Positions 1 to 5,833 of a stretch of DNA of 6,274 nucleotides are shown in pieces; the stretch's first letter is position 1; every line of letters starts with the position of its first letter. The position numbers and the translations under genes are program-made. Under the pieces are notes generated by a model. It was given only the letters and a program-made list of their open reading frames with translations, had not been told where the DNA came from and searched no databases. The stretch spans positions 1-6,274 of the forward strand of contig CALCBL010000100.1 of assembly GCA_937897495.1 (NCBI GenBank), given 5' to 3'. This DNA comes from an uncultured Burkholderiales bacterium (lineage in GTDB: Bacteria; Pseudomonadota; Gammaproteobacteria; Burkholderiales; Burkholderiaceae_C).

Positions 1-349
1 TCAAATTGGTGTCCAAAACTGCATCCCAATCGTCGTCTTTCATGCGCATGGCCAATGTGTCACGGGTAATGCCCGCGTTGTTCACCAACACATGCAAGCC
101 ACCTTGTGACTTGACGATTTCGTCGATCAGTGCTTCACCTGCAGCAGCATCATTGACGTTCAAATTGGCACCACGGCAGCCCGAATAGGCGGCCAGAGCA
201 TCAGAAATGCGAGCAGCACCTTCGTCTGTGGTGGCCGTGCCAATGACTTTCAAGCCTTGTTTGGCCAATTCCAGTGCAATGGCTGCGCCAATACCCCTAG
301 AAGCACCCGTGACCAGTGCAACTTGGCCTTTGAATTCTGTTGTTGTCAT
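1..349 (-). CDS. fabG: 3-oxoacyl-ACP reductase FabG, N-terminal part (cut by window edge)
   Basis: FabG is the cytosolic NADPH-dependent reductase that converts 3-oxoacyl-ACP to (R)-3-hydroxyacyl-ACP in every round of type II fatty acid synthesis. It is a short-chain dehydrogenase with a Rossmann fold. Only the first 116 codons are present; the frame is open to the left edge and the gene continues outside. Visible family marks are the TGASRGIG cofactor loop at residues 14-21, the NNAG motif at 90-93, and an Asn in DTNL at 115 that matches the active-site Asn of the family. The catalytic Ser, Tyr and Lys would lie beyond the window. The ATG shares four bases (ATGA) with the fabD stop and has an AAAGGAG Shine-Dalgarno seven bases upstream, so this start is well supported. 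Translation is probably coupled to fabD. In related genomes acpP follows, but it cannot be seen here. Confidence 0.97.
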   Translation of the reverse strand, partial: MTTTEFKGQVALVTGASRGIGAAIALELAKQGLKVIGTATTDEGAARISDALAAYSGCRGANLNVNDAAAGEALIDEIVKSQGGLHVLVNNAGITRDTLAMRMKDDDWDAVLDTNL

Positions 350-1296
350 GCCAACGCTCCTTTGGCTTGTGCCAATGAGGCAGGATCGAACACAGGCAGG
401 CCCGTCATGTCAGCATCAATGCGCTTGACCATGCCTGCCAAAACTTTGCCAGGGCCACATTCAAGAACCATGGTCACGCCTTGGGCCTTGATGGCTTGAA
501 CGCATTCAACCCAACGCACAGGACCAAAGGCTTGTCGATACAGAGCATCTCGAATGCGATCGGCGTCTGTTTCAATGGCGACATCGATGTTGTTGACGAC
601 TTTAATTTGAGGCGCTGCAAATGTGGTGGCTGCCAATTTTTCTTTCAGCTTTTCGGCTGCAGGCTTCATGAGGCTGGAATGAAAAGGCGCTGACACAGGC
701 AAGTTCAAAGCACGCTTGGCGCCCATGGCTTTTAAAACTTCACAGGCTTTTTCAACGGCAGCTTTGCTGCCCGCAATGACAATTTGAGCAGGATCGTTGA
801 AATTCACAGCCTCGACGACTTCACCGCTGTCAGAAGGGAAGCTGGCTTTTGCTTGCGCACATCCTTCAATGACTTTCGCAGCATCCATTCCCAAAATAGC
901 AGCCATGGCACCCACTCCCACAGCCACAGCATCTTGCATGGCAGCAGCACGGAATCGAACCAGAGGCGCGGCTTGGGCCAATGTCAAAACACCAGCGGCC
1001 ACAAGGGCTGAATACTCACCCAATGAATGGCCTGCAACCACGGCAGGTTGAGCGCCGCCTTCTGCCAACCAAGCTCGATAGGCGGCTATGGCAGAAACCA
1101 ACATGACAGGCTGCGTGTTGGTCGTTAAGCCCAAGGCTTCTTGAGGGCCGTGATGAATCAGCGCACCCAAGTCTTCGCCCATGGCATCAGAAGCTTCTTT
1201 CAAAGTTTCCACAACAGCTGGATGATCACCCCAAGCGTCCAACATGCCCACCGATTGGGAGCCTTGACCTGGAAAAACGAAAGCAAATGAACTCAT
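346..1296 (-). CDS. fabD: Malonyl-CoA:ACP transacylase FabD
   Basis: FabD transfers the malonyl group from CoA to acyl carrier protein in the cytosol, supplying malonyl-ACP to FabH and the elongating synthases. The 316-residue product is close to the usual length of about 310. Family marks are all present: GQGSQ at 10-14, the nucleophile elbow GHSLG with Ser91 at 89-93, an Arg at 116 placed like the malonyl-carboxylate-binding Arg of E. coli FabD, His206 in the APFH segment as the catalytic base, Gln255 ahead of GPVRW, and GPGKVL at 281-286. The start is fixed by the family N terminus (FAFVFPGQGSQ begins three residues in), although no good Shine-Dalgarno is visible in the 19 bases after fabH. 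The stop overlaps the fabG start as ATGA. The gene appears intact. Confidence 0.98.
   Translation of the reverse strand: MSSFAFVFPGQGSQSVGMLDAWGDHPAVVETLKEASDAMGEDLGALIHHGPQEALGLTTNTQPVMLVSAIAAYRAWLAEGGAQPAVVAGHSLGEYSALVAAGVLTLAQAAPLVRFRAAAMQDAVAVGVGAMAAILGMDAAKVIEGCAQAKASFPSDSGEVVEAVNFNDPAQIVIAGSKAAVEKACEVLKAMGAKRALNLPVSAPFHSSLMKPAAEKLKEKLAATTFAAPQIKVVNNIDVAIETDADRIRDALYRQAFGPVRWVECVQAIKAQGVTMVLECGPGKVLAGMVKRIDADMTGLPVFDPASLAQAKGALA
357..363 (-). promoter_or_regulatory. Shine-Dalgarno site of fabG inside the 3' end of fabD
   Basis: AAAGGAG on the minus strand, seven bases before the fabG ATG. It is the clearest ribosome binding site among the fab genes in this window and lies within the last codons of fabD. 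It fixes the fabG start. Because fabG also overlaps the fabD stop, ribosomes may either re-initiate or bind here independently. Confidence 0.75.
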
Positions 1297-1315
1297 GATT
1301 TCAAAGCGCTGTGAA

Positions 1316-2293
1316 TCAATATTTTAAGAGGACCGAGCCCCATGTAAATCCACCCCCAACGCCTTCGAGCATGAGGGTTTGGCCTTTGGTAATTTGTCCA
1401 GACCGCACACCGTGATCAAGCGCCAAAGGAATGGAGGCAGCAGACGTGTTGCCATGTTGGTCGACTGTGACAATGACTTTTTCCATCGGCATTTTGAGTT
1501 TTCGTGCAGTGCTTTGCATGATTCGAATATTGGCCTGATGGGGCACCAGCCAATCAATGTCAGTGGCGTTCAAACCAGCTTTGCTCAATGATGCAAGGGC
1601 TGTTTCTTCAAGAACGCCAACAGCCAGTTTGAAAACAGCCTGTCCATCCATTTTCAAAACGGGGTCACCCAAAATGGCACCCCCAGACACGTGACCCGGT
1701 ACGCACAAAAGTTCTGAGTATTTGCCATCGGCGTGAATGTCGGTTGCCAAAATGCCCGGCGTGCTAGAAGCCTCCAACACAACGGCGCCAGCACCATCAC
1801 CAAACAACACGCAGGTGGTACGGTCTTTGAAATCAAGGATGCGGCTAAAGACTTCTGCACCGATCACCAAGGCTCGTTTGGCCGTACCGGTTTTGATCAT
1901 GGCGTCAGCCACCGTCAGGGCATAAATGAAGCCGCTGCAAACCGCTTGCACATCAAAAACGGGGCACCCCACAATGCCTAATTTACTTTGGAGCAAGGCG
2001 GCTGTGGAGGGAAACACCATATCGGGTGTGGACGTGGCCACAATGATCAGATCAATGTCAGAGGCTTGGCAAGCAGCCGCCTGCATGGCCCGCTTGGCTG
2101 CTTCGGCCCCTAAATCACTGCTGCCAATGCCCGCATCCACAAAATGACGGGCGCGAATACCTGTTCTTTCTACGATCCAGTCGTCAGAGCTTTCGACGCC
2201 TTGGGCCGCCAACTCTGCAACAAGATCTGCATTGGTCAGTCTTCTTGGAGGCAAAAAGCTGCCTGTGCCAGAAATACGAGAATAAATGGTCAT
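1316..2293 (-). CDS. fabH: 3-oxoacyl-ACP synthase III FabH
   Basis: FabH condenses acetyl-CoA with malonyl-ACP to acetoacetyl-ACP and so starts fatty acid chains; it acts in the cytosol. The 325-residue protein has the complete Cys-His-Asn triad of the family: Cys119 in AVCSGF, His252 in PHQAN and Asn282 in HGNTSAA. The C-terminal glycine-rich GVGGGFTWG segment is at 311-319 and an early ERTGIR motif at 42-47. Length matches the usual 317-330. The ATG overlaps the plsX stop as ATGA and has no recognisable Shine-Dalgarno, so translation probably depends on ribosomes finishing plsX. The position between plsX and fabD is the conserved one, which supports FabH rather than another thiolase-fold synthase. 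Acyl-CoA preference cannot be read from the sequence; acetyl-CoA is assumed from the family. Confidence 0.97.
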   Translation of the reverse strand: MTIYSRISGTGSFLPPRRLTNADLVAELAAQGVESSDDWIVERTGIRARHFVDAGIGSSDLGAEAAKRAMQAAACQASDIDLIIVATSTPDMVFPSTAALLQSKLGIVGCPVFDVQAVCSGFIYALTVADAMIKTGTAKRALVIGAEVFSRILDFKDRTTCVLFGDGAGAVVLEASSTPGILATDIHADGKYSELLCVPGHVSGGAILGDPVLKMDGQAVFKLAVGVLEETALASLSKAGLNATDIDWLVPHQANIRIMQSTARKLKMPMEKVIVTVDQHGNTSAASIPLALDHGVRSGQITKGQTLMLEGVGGGFTWGSVLLKY

Positions 2294-3357
2294 TCGATAG
2301 CGGCCGGGTTGGCTGAATTTTCGGCAAGCCCTTGTGCATTCAACAAAGGGGCTGCGTGTGCAATTCGAGCAGCAACGCGGCTAAGCAGTTGATGTCTGGC
2401 AGCATCATACGCTCGGTTCAAGGCGACGCCGAACGCCAGTTCATCGGCCGAACCATGGCTTTTGAAAACCAAGCCGCGCAAACCCAACAGCGCAGCGCCG
2501 TTGTAACGGCGATGGTCAACTCTGTTTTTAAACGAATTTAGAACAGGATAAGCGACGATAGCAGCAATTTTAGTGAAGATGTTGAGAGAAAACTCAGATT
2601 TCAGAAATCCACCCATCATGGTGGCCAAGCCTTCACTGGCCTTCAACGCCACATTTCCAACAAAACCATCGCACACCACAATATCGACAGTTCCCTTGAA
2701 AATATCGTTTCCTTCGACATTGCCATAAAAATTCAAATCACCGGAGTTAGCAGCAGATCGCAACAGTTCGCCAGTTTTTTTGATGATTTCGTTGCCTTTA
2801 ATGGCTTCTTCGCCAATATTTAAGAGGCCGACACTGGGACTTTCATTGTCTTGCAAGACAGAAACCAAGGCCGAGCCCATGACAGCAAACTGCAAAAGAT
2901 GCTCGGGCGAGCAATCGACATTGGCGCCCAAATCTAACATGGTGGTGCCACCACCCTTGAAATTGGGCATTTGACCCGCAATGGCAGGCCGGTCAATGCC
3001 ATCCATGGTTTTTAGAACATATTTCGCGATGGCCATCAAGGCGCCAGTATTTCCAGCCGACACGGCAGCGTCGGCCTCGCCCGCCTTCACCAACTCGATG
3101 GCGACACGCATGGATGAGTCTTTTTTTCTGCGCAGGGCCACTTCTACAGAGTCGTCCATCCCAACCACCTCAGTGGCTTCAACGATGACAGCGCGCTCGT
3201 GCTGAAATGAAGCCAGTGCGTCTGCTTGGCCGACCAATTGCAAGCGCGCGTTAGGGTGCGTGTCTAGAAAATGACGACAAGCGGGCAACGTGACCTTGGG
3301 ACCGTGGTCTCCCCCCATGCAATCTACAGCAAGGGTGAAAAATTCTTTGGATGACAT
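2290..3357 (-). CDS. plsX: Phosphate acyltransferase PlsX
   Basis: PlsX converts acyl-ACP and inorganic phosphate to acyl-phosphate, the acyl donor used by PlsY to start phosphatidic acid synthesis. It is a soluble protein that associates peripherally with the membrane. From the ATG chosen here the product has 355 residues, matching the roughly 350-residue family. Marks include [10 protein letters not shown] at 11-20, SAGNTGALM at 100-108, [14 protein letters not shown] at 141-154, [11 protein letters not shown] at 180-190, [15 protein letters not shown] at 229-243 and the Asn-Gly and Gly-rich stretch at 285-305. An in-frame GTG at 3372 would add five residues. I prefer the ATG because it matches the short N terminus of homologues. 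Neither start has a convincing Shine-Dalgarno. A strong hairpin sits about 25 bases upstream. The stop overlaps the fabH start by four bases. Confidence 0.96.
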   Translation of the reverse strand: MSSKEFFTLAVDCMGGDHGPKVTLPACRHFLDTHPNARLQLVGQADALASFQHERAVIVEATEVVGMDDSVEVALRRKKDSSMRVAIELVKAGEADAAVSAGNTGALMAIAKYVLKTMDGIDRPAIAGQMPNFKGGGTTMLDLGANVDCSPEHLLQFAVMGSALVSVLQDNESPSVGLLNIGEEAIKGNEIIKKTGELLRSAANSGDLNFYGNVEGNDIFKGTVDIVVCDGFVGNVALKASEGLATMMGGFLKSEFSLNIFTKIAAIVAYPVLNSFKNRVDHRRYNGAALLGLRGLVFKSHGSADELAFGVALNRAYDAARHQLLSRVAARIAHAAPLLNAQGLAENSANPAAIE

Positions 3358-3372
3358 GTTGTCAACAGACAC

Positions 3373-3415
3373 AAATACAAAGGCCCGAGGCTACCTTGAA
3401 TGTAGCATCGGGCCT
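3373..3415 (-). terminator. Probable intrinsic terminator or attenuator between rpmF and plsX
   Basis: On the minus strand, an 8-bp arm (3408-3415 with 3381-3388) is followed by one G/A mismatch, a 5-bp arm (3402-3406 with 3390-3394) and a 7-base loop. The outer arm is GC-rich (GGCCCGA with TCGGGCC). In the direction of rpmF transcription the stem is followed by TTTGTATTT, an interrupted T tract. This fits an intrinsic terminator just past the rpmF stop. Because plsX has no obvious separate promoter in the remaining 25 bases and is normally co-transcribed with rpmF, partial termination (attenuation) is the more likely role. The imperfect T tract fits a leaky terminator. Confidence 0.6.
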
Positions 3416-3431
3416 GTATTTCAAGCGTCAA

Positions 3432-3614
3432 TTAGGCTTCTGATTTGTTCTTCAGAACTTGGCGGCCACGGTAAAAGCCGTTGGGGCTGATGTGGTGACG
3501 CAAATGAGTTTCGCCAGTTGTTGGCTCGACCGCGATACCGGGCACGTTCAGCGCGTTGTGCGAACGGTGCATGCCACGCTTAGAAGGTGACTTTTTATTT
3601 TGTTGAACAGCCAT
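3432..3614 (-). CDS. rpmF: 50S ribosomal protein bL32
   Basis: bL32 is a small basic protein of the large ribosomal subunit. The 60-residue product begins [20 protein letters not shown] and contains VEPTTGE (29-35) and [12 protein letters not shown] (40-51), the standard proteobacterial sequence. It has no cysteines, so it is the zinc-independent form. The start is fixed by an AAGGAG site five bases upstream and by the family N terminus. The same frame stays open further upstream to a TTG at 3767, but that stretch includes the probable promoter and is not counted. It follows yceD after 175 bases and precedes plsX after 74 bases, its conserved neighbours. A good -10 box lies upstream and a terminator-like hairpin downstream, so it may be made in larger amounts than the lipid enzymes. 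Confidence 0.98.
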   Translation of the reverse strand: MAVQQNKKSPSKRGMHRSHNALNVPGIAVEPTTGETHLRHHISPNGFYRGRQVLKNKSEA

Positions 3615-3619
3615 GATGG

Positions 3620-3625
3620 CTCCTT
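3620..3625 (-). promoter_or_regulatory. Shine-Dalgarno site of rpmF
   Basis: AAGGAG on the minus strand, five bases ahead of the rpmF ATG at 3614. It decides the start in favour of the 60-residue bL32 over the longer in-frame reading that begins with TTG at 3767. Confidence 0.8.
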
Positions 3626-3749
3626 GGATGCGTTGGAAGCAGCGTTGTTGAAGATCAGGACAAGTGTCCTTTTCTGGCCAAGCGCAAAAAGCGCAACGCG
3701 GCTTAGGGTTAAACAGTGAATGAACTAACGCGCCCTCACAGGCACGAAG
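3626..3749 (-). promoter_or_regulatory. Long, possibly structured 5' leader of rpmF
   Basis: If transcription starts just past the TATAAT at 3756-3761, the rpmF message has about 135 untranslated bases. Near its 5' end GCGGCTT (3753-3747) can pair perfectly with AAGCCGC (3704-3698). A second pairing, AGGG with CCCT, can stack directly inside it. Further on, AGGACA (3670-3665) and TGTCCT (3662-3657) form a 6-bp hairpin arm pair, but with only a 2-base centre, so at least one inner pair must open. The leader could control ribosomal protein synthesis, but I recognise no known leader family and pairings of this size can arise by chance. The first stem slightly overlaps the inferred start of transcription. 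Confidence 0.3.
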
Positions 3750-3755
3750 CCGCTG

Positions 3756-3784
3756 ATTATAGCCCAAACTTTTATCCCAAACCA
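3756..3784 (-). promoter_or_regulatory. Probable sigma-70 promoter of the rpmF-plsX-fab operon
   Basis: A consensus -10 box, TATAAT, lies at 3761-3756 on the minus strand, in the gap between yceD and rpmF. Seventeen bases upstream the -35 position reads TGGTTT (3784-3779), a poor match to TTGACA, and there is no TG extension ahead of the -10. The inferred start of transcription is near 3749. Position in a 175-base intergenic gap directly ahead of a ribosomal protein gene supports it. yceD read-through probably adds to expression. Confidence 0.6.
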
Positions 3785-3789
3785 GCGCA

Positions 3790-4359
3790 TTAATTTGGTT
3801 TATTCTTCAATTGCGCCAATGCAGCAAAAGGGTTGGGCCTTGCCTCCAAAGCCTCTTCAAAGGCTTCATCGACGGCCGACATTGGCACCAAATTGGGGCA
3901 TTTTTCATGCATAGGCACAAGGGGTGCAGACATGATGAGCTCGTCTTCAATGAGTTCCAAAACGTTCAATTCAGGCGTCAAAACCAGCAAATCCTCCTCG
4001 GACTCGTCGTCTTCTGCTTCAGCCGTCGCTTCATCCGAGACAAATCGAAAGGATGCGTCGGTTTTCACAGACAATTTGACGGGGCCCATGCACCTTTGGC
4101 ACTGCATGGGCAAATCAACCTCGGCTTTCAGGTGCATCCAAATTTGAGAATCACCATCCGAAACAAGTACCAACTCACCTTGGAGGGCCCATGAAACATG
4201 GGTCGGCGCCCCTGAATCTTGCAAAGAGGACTCAACAGGGCTTAGCGCTAATTCAGCCAGTCTGGCAAACTGAGCCAGACCCAGCTGCCCTTGCAAACTG
4301 AGCCCCTCTCTTGCAAAAGCCTTGACATTGAGGCGATTCAAATCAAATTTTTTATCCAT
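3790..4359 (-). CDS. yceD: YceD family protein (DUF177), large-subunit rRNA accumulation protein
   Basis: This DUF177 (YceD) protein belongs to a family found almost always next to rpmF. Homologues are linked to accumulation of 23S rRNA, but a precise biochemical role is not established. From the ATG at 4359 the product has 189 residues, near the 173 of E. coli YceD. Visible family features are the CQRC pair at 87-90, a strongly acidic stretch at about 109-123, [20 protein letters not shown] at 135-154 and the closing [11 protein letters not shown] at 175-185. CQRC and the Cys at 154 could bind metal, which is inference. In-frame starts at 4386 (ATG) and 4431 (GTG) would extend it, but those residues overlap maf on the other strand and do not look like the family. 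No well-spaced Shine-Dalgarno is visible; GAAGG sits one base from the ATG. rpmF follows on the same strand. Confidence 0.9.
   Translation of the reverse strand: MDKKFDLNRLNVKAFAREGLSLQGQLGLAQFARLAELALSPVESSLQDSGAPTHVSWALQGELVLVSDGDSQIWMHLKAEVDLPMQCQRCMGPVKLSVKTDASFRFVSDEATAEAEDDESEEDLLVLTPELNVLELIEDELIMSAPLVPMHEKCPNLVPMSAVDEAFEEALEARPNPFAALAQLKNKPN
4322..4349 (+). promoter_or_regulatory. Possible promoter of the maf-methyltransferase pair
   Basis: A perfect TTGACA lies at 4322-4327 on the plus strand, inside the N-terminal codons of yceD. With a 16-base spacer the -10 position is CAAATT (4344-4349), matching three of six consensus bases including the important second A and final T. Transcription would start near 4356, leaving about 29 bases before the maf ATG. 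The -10 is weak, so this is tentative. Confidence 0.35.
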
Positions 4360-4384
4360 GCCTTCAGTGTAAGAGAATTGAGGC

Positions 4385-4999
4385 ATGTTCAAAGACCAAC
4401 AACAACCTACATTGACCGCGTCGGGCCGCACTCTGATCTTGGGCTCGACCTCTCGTTACCGCAAGGAATTGCTGTCTCGATTGCAAATTCCCTTTGAAAC
4501 TGCGGCGCCAGATGTGGATGAAACGCCACACATCAACGAATCGCCCAAAGACTTGGCCCTCAGATTGGCACTTGCCAAGGCACGCGCCGTTGCCCTCAAA
4601 AATCCAGAGGCCATCGTGATTGGCTCTGACCAAGTAGCCGACCTAGAAGGAGCCCCCCTGGGCAAACCTGGCAACCATGCCAACGCCACTTTGCAACTGC
4701 AGCGAATGCGCGGCAAAACGGTTATTTTTCAAACAGCGCTGTCAGTTGTTTGTATTGCCACTGGCTATCAGCGCACCGATTTGGCTGAAGTGAAAGTGAA
4801 GTTTCGCGACTTAAGCGACGCTGAAATTGAGTCCTACTTAAGGGCTGAAGAACCTTACGACTGCGCAGGCAGCGCCAAAAGCGAAGGTCTGGGCATTGTG
4901 CTTTTGGATGCAATCGAAAACGACGACCCCACCGCCCTGATCGGGCTGCCATTGATCAGAACATGTCAAATGCTTCGCGAGGCTGGTGTGAAATTGTGA
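4385..4999 (+). CDS. yceF: Maf-family nucleotide pyrophosphatase, YceF type (m7GTP pyrophosphatase)
   Basis: Maf proteins hydrolyse nucleoside triphosphates to monophosphate and pyrophosphate in the cytosol. The E. coli YceF branch prefers 7-methyl-GTP and is thought to keep modified nucleotides out of RNA. The 204-residue protein has the substrate-binding STSRYR segment at 21-26, VDET at 44-47, the catalytic SDQV with Asp82 at 81-84, a conserved GKP at 93-95, and CAGSAKSEG at 160-168 followed by DPTALIGLPL at 181-190. SDQV, the SEG segment and the closing CQMLREAG resemble YceF rather than YhdE (the dTTP/UTP branch). The N terminus has about 15 more residues than E. coli YceF; I keep the ATG at 4385 because no better in-frame start is seen. 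It is divergent from yceD, as in E. coli, and its stop overlaps the next start as TGATG. Confidence 0.94.
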   Translation: MFKDQQQPTLTASGRTLILGSTSRYRKELLSRLQIPFETAAPDVDETPHINESPKDLALRLALAKARAVALKNPEAIVIGSDQVADLEGAPLGKPGNHANATLQLQRMRGKTVIFQTALSVVCIATGYQRTDLAEVKVKFRDLSDAEIESYLRAEEPYDCAGSAKSEGLGIVLLDAIENDDPTALIGLPLIRTCQMLREAGVKL

Positions 5000-5787
5000 T
5001 GACACAAGCTAATACCAAATTTGGCAGACTTTTTTTAGTGCCAGCGCCGCTTGACTTTGGTTGCGACGAAGACATAGATCTGCAACAAGTGATGCCCATG
5101 GGAACCATTTCGGCAGCCGCCAACATCACACACTGGGTTTGCGAGAACGCCAAAACCACACGCGCCTATCTCAAGCGAATCGATGCATGCACCCCTTTGA
5201 AAGCCAGTATCCAAACACAAACCATTGTCGAGTTGCCAAGACAAGTGCATAAGAAAGGCGATCATCTGGGCAGCTTCGATGCCAAGCCCTTATTGACAAC
5301 TGCACTGGAAGGCGAAGACATGGGCTTGGTCAGCGAAGCTGGCATGCCGGCAGTCGCCGATCCTGGTAGCTCAGTGGTTCGTGCAGCGCACGAACTTGGC
5401 ATCCAAGTGATTCCCCTGATCGGGCCTGTTTCCTTGTTACTGGCATTGGCCAGCAGTGGCTTGAACGGACAAAATTTTGCGTTTGTAGGCTACCTGCCGC
5501 AGGAGCCCCAAGATCGCGCCCGAAGAATTAAAGAGTTAGAACAATACGCTTTGAAGTCAGGTCAAACTCAACTCTTCATTGAGACCCCTTATCGCAACGC
5601 GGCACTTTGGTCGTCATTGGTTCAAACTTTGCAGCCAGGCAGTCGACTGGCATTTAGCAGTGGTTTGACATTAACGAGCGCAGTCAATCAAAGCTCGACA
5701 ACGCAACAGTGGCGGAAGTTGCCCTTAGGACAAATGCCTGAGGGGCTGAACAATCAAACGCCAGCTGTTTTTGCAATTGGCGTTTAA
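4999..5787 (+). CDS. RsmI-like SAM-dependent methyltransferase, divergent subfamily
   Basis: This belongs to the tetrapyrrole-methylase fold and resembles RsmI, which 2'-O-methylates C1402 of 16S rRNA. The 262-residue product starts with LFLVPAPLD (11-19), in place of the usual VPTPIGNL of RsmI. It has ENAKTTR (49-55) where RsmI has an AEDTR-type motif. The middle is well conserved: LVSEAGMPAVADPG (110-123), LIGPVSLLLALASSGLNGQNFAFVGYLP split over 140-167, and LFIETPYRN at 192-200. These traits match a group of RsmI paralogues in Betaproteobacteria and Bacteroidetes whose target is, as far as I know, not established. The ATG at 4999 overlaps the maf stop; an in-frame ATG at 4963 would add 12 residues of unlikely sequence. 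No good Shine-Dalgarno is seen, so coupling to maf is likely. Substrate is uncertain; rRNA is an inference. Confidence 0.88.
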   Translation: MTQANTKFGRLFLVPAPLDFGCDEDIDLQQVMPMGTISAAANITHWVCENAKTTRAYLKRIDACTPLKASIQTQTIVELPRQVHKKGDHLGSFDAKPLLTTALEGEDMGLVSEAGMPAVADPGSSVVRAAHELGIQVIPLIGPVSLLLALASSGLNGQNFAFVGYLPQEPQDRARRIKELEQYALKSGQTQLFIETPYRNAALWSSLVQTLQPGSRLAFSSGLTLTSAVNQSSTTQQWRKLPLGQMPEGLNNQTPAVFAIGV

Positions 5788-5833
5788 GCGGCGCATTCAA
5801 CAAAGTCCCAGCTTGAAGCTACTCGAAAATCGA
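5788..5833. other. Short gap between convergent genes, no clear terminator
   Basis: These 46 bases separate the stop of the methyltransferase from the stop of the sppA-like gene, which converge. The only symmetry is AGCTT-G-AAGCT, whose loop is too small for a stable hairpin, and no T tract follows on either strand. I see no convincing intrinsic terminator here. Termination may lie inside the opposing genes or depend on Rho. Confidence 0.5.

Noticed and set aside
3337..3365. TTGACA on the minus strand at the plsX start as a promoter
   Set aside because: At 15-18 base spacing the downstream hexamers are poor matches to TATAAT, and the transcript would begin after the plsX start codon.
3615..3767. 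In-frame upstream extension of rpmF starting at a TTG, with several cysteines (CAFCAW, KDTC, QRC) resembling a zinc-binding domain
   Set aside because: The reading begins with TTG in front of, and runs through, the likely TATAAT. bL32 has a standard N terminus at 3614 with a good Shine-Dalgarno. No known bL32 carries such an extension, so the cysteines are probably chance.
3811..4194. 127-codon open frame on the plus strand opposite yceD
   Set aside because: It is antisense to a clear YceD protein, has no family resemblance and no ribosome binding site; it is a shadow of yceD. The same holds for the other long antisense frames, such as those opposite fabH and fabD.
4360..4431. Longer yceD from GTG at 4431 or ATG at 4386
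   Set aside because: The extra residues do not resemble YceD family N termini and overlap the N-terminal codons of maf on the other strand; the ATG at 4359 gives a normal-length protein.
4963..4998. Earlier in-frame ATG for the methyltransferase
   Set aside because: It would overlap maf by 37 bases and add 12 residues before the family's opening; the ATG at 4999 gives a typical TGATG junction.
5810..5820. AGCTT-G-AAGCT inverted repeat between the convergent genes as a terminator
   Set aside because: A one-base centre cannot form a loop, leaving only about three stable pairs, and there is no T tract on either strand.
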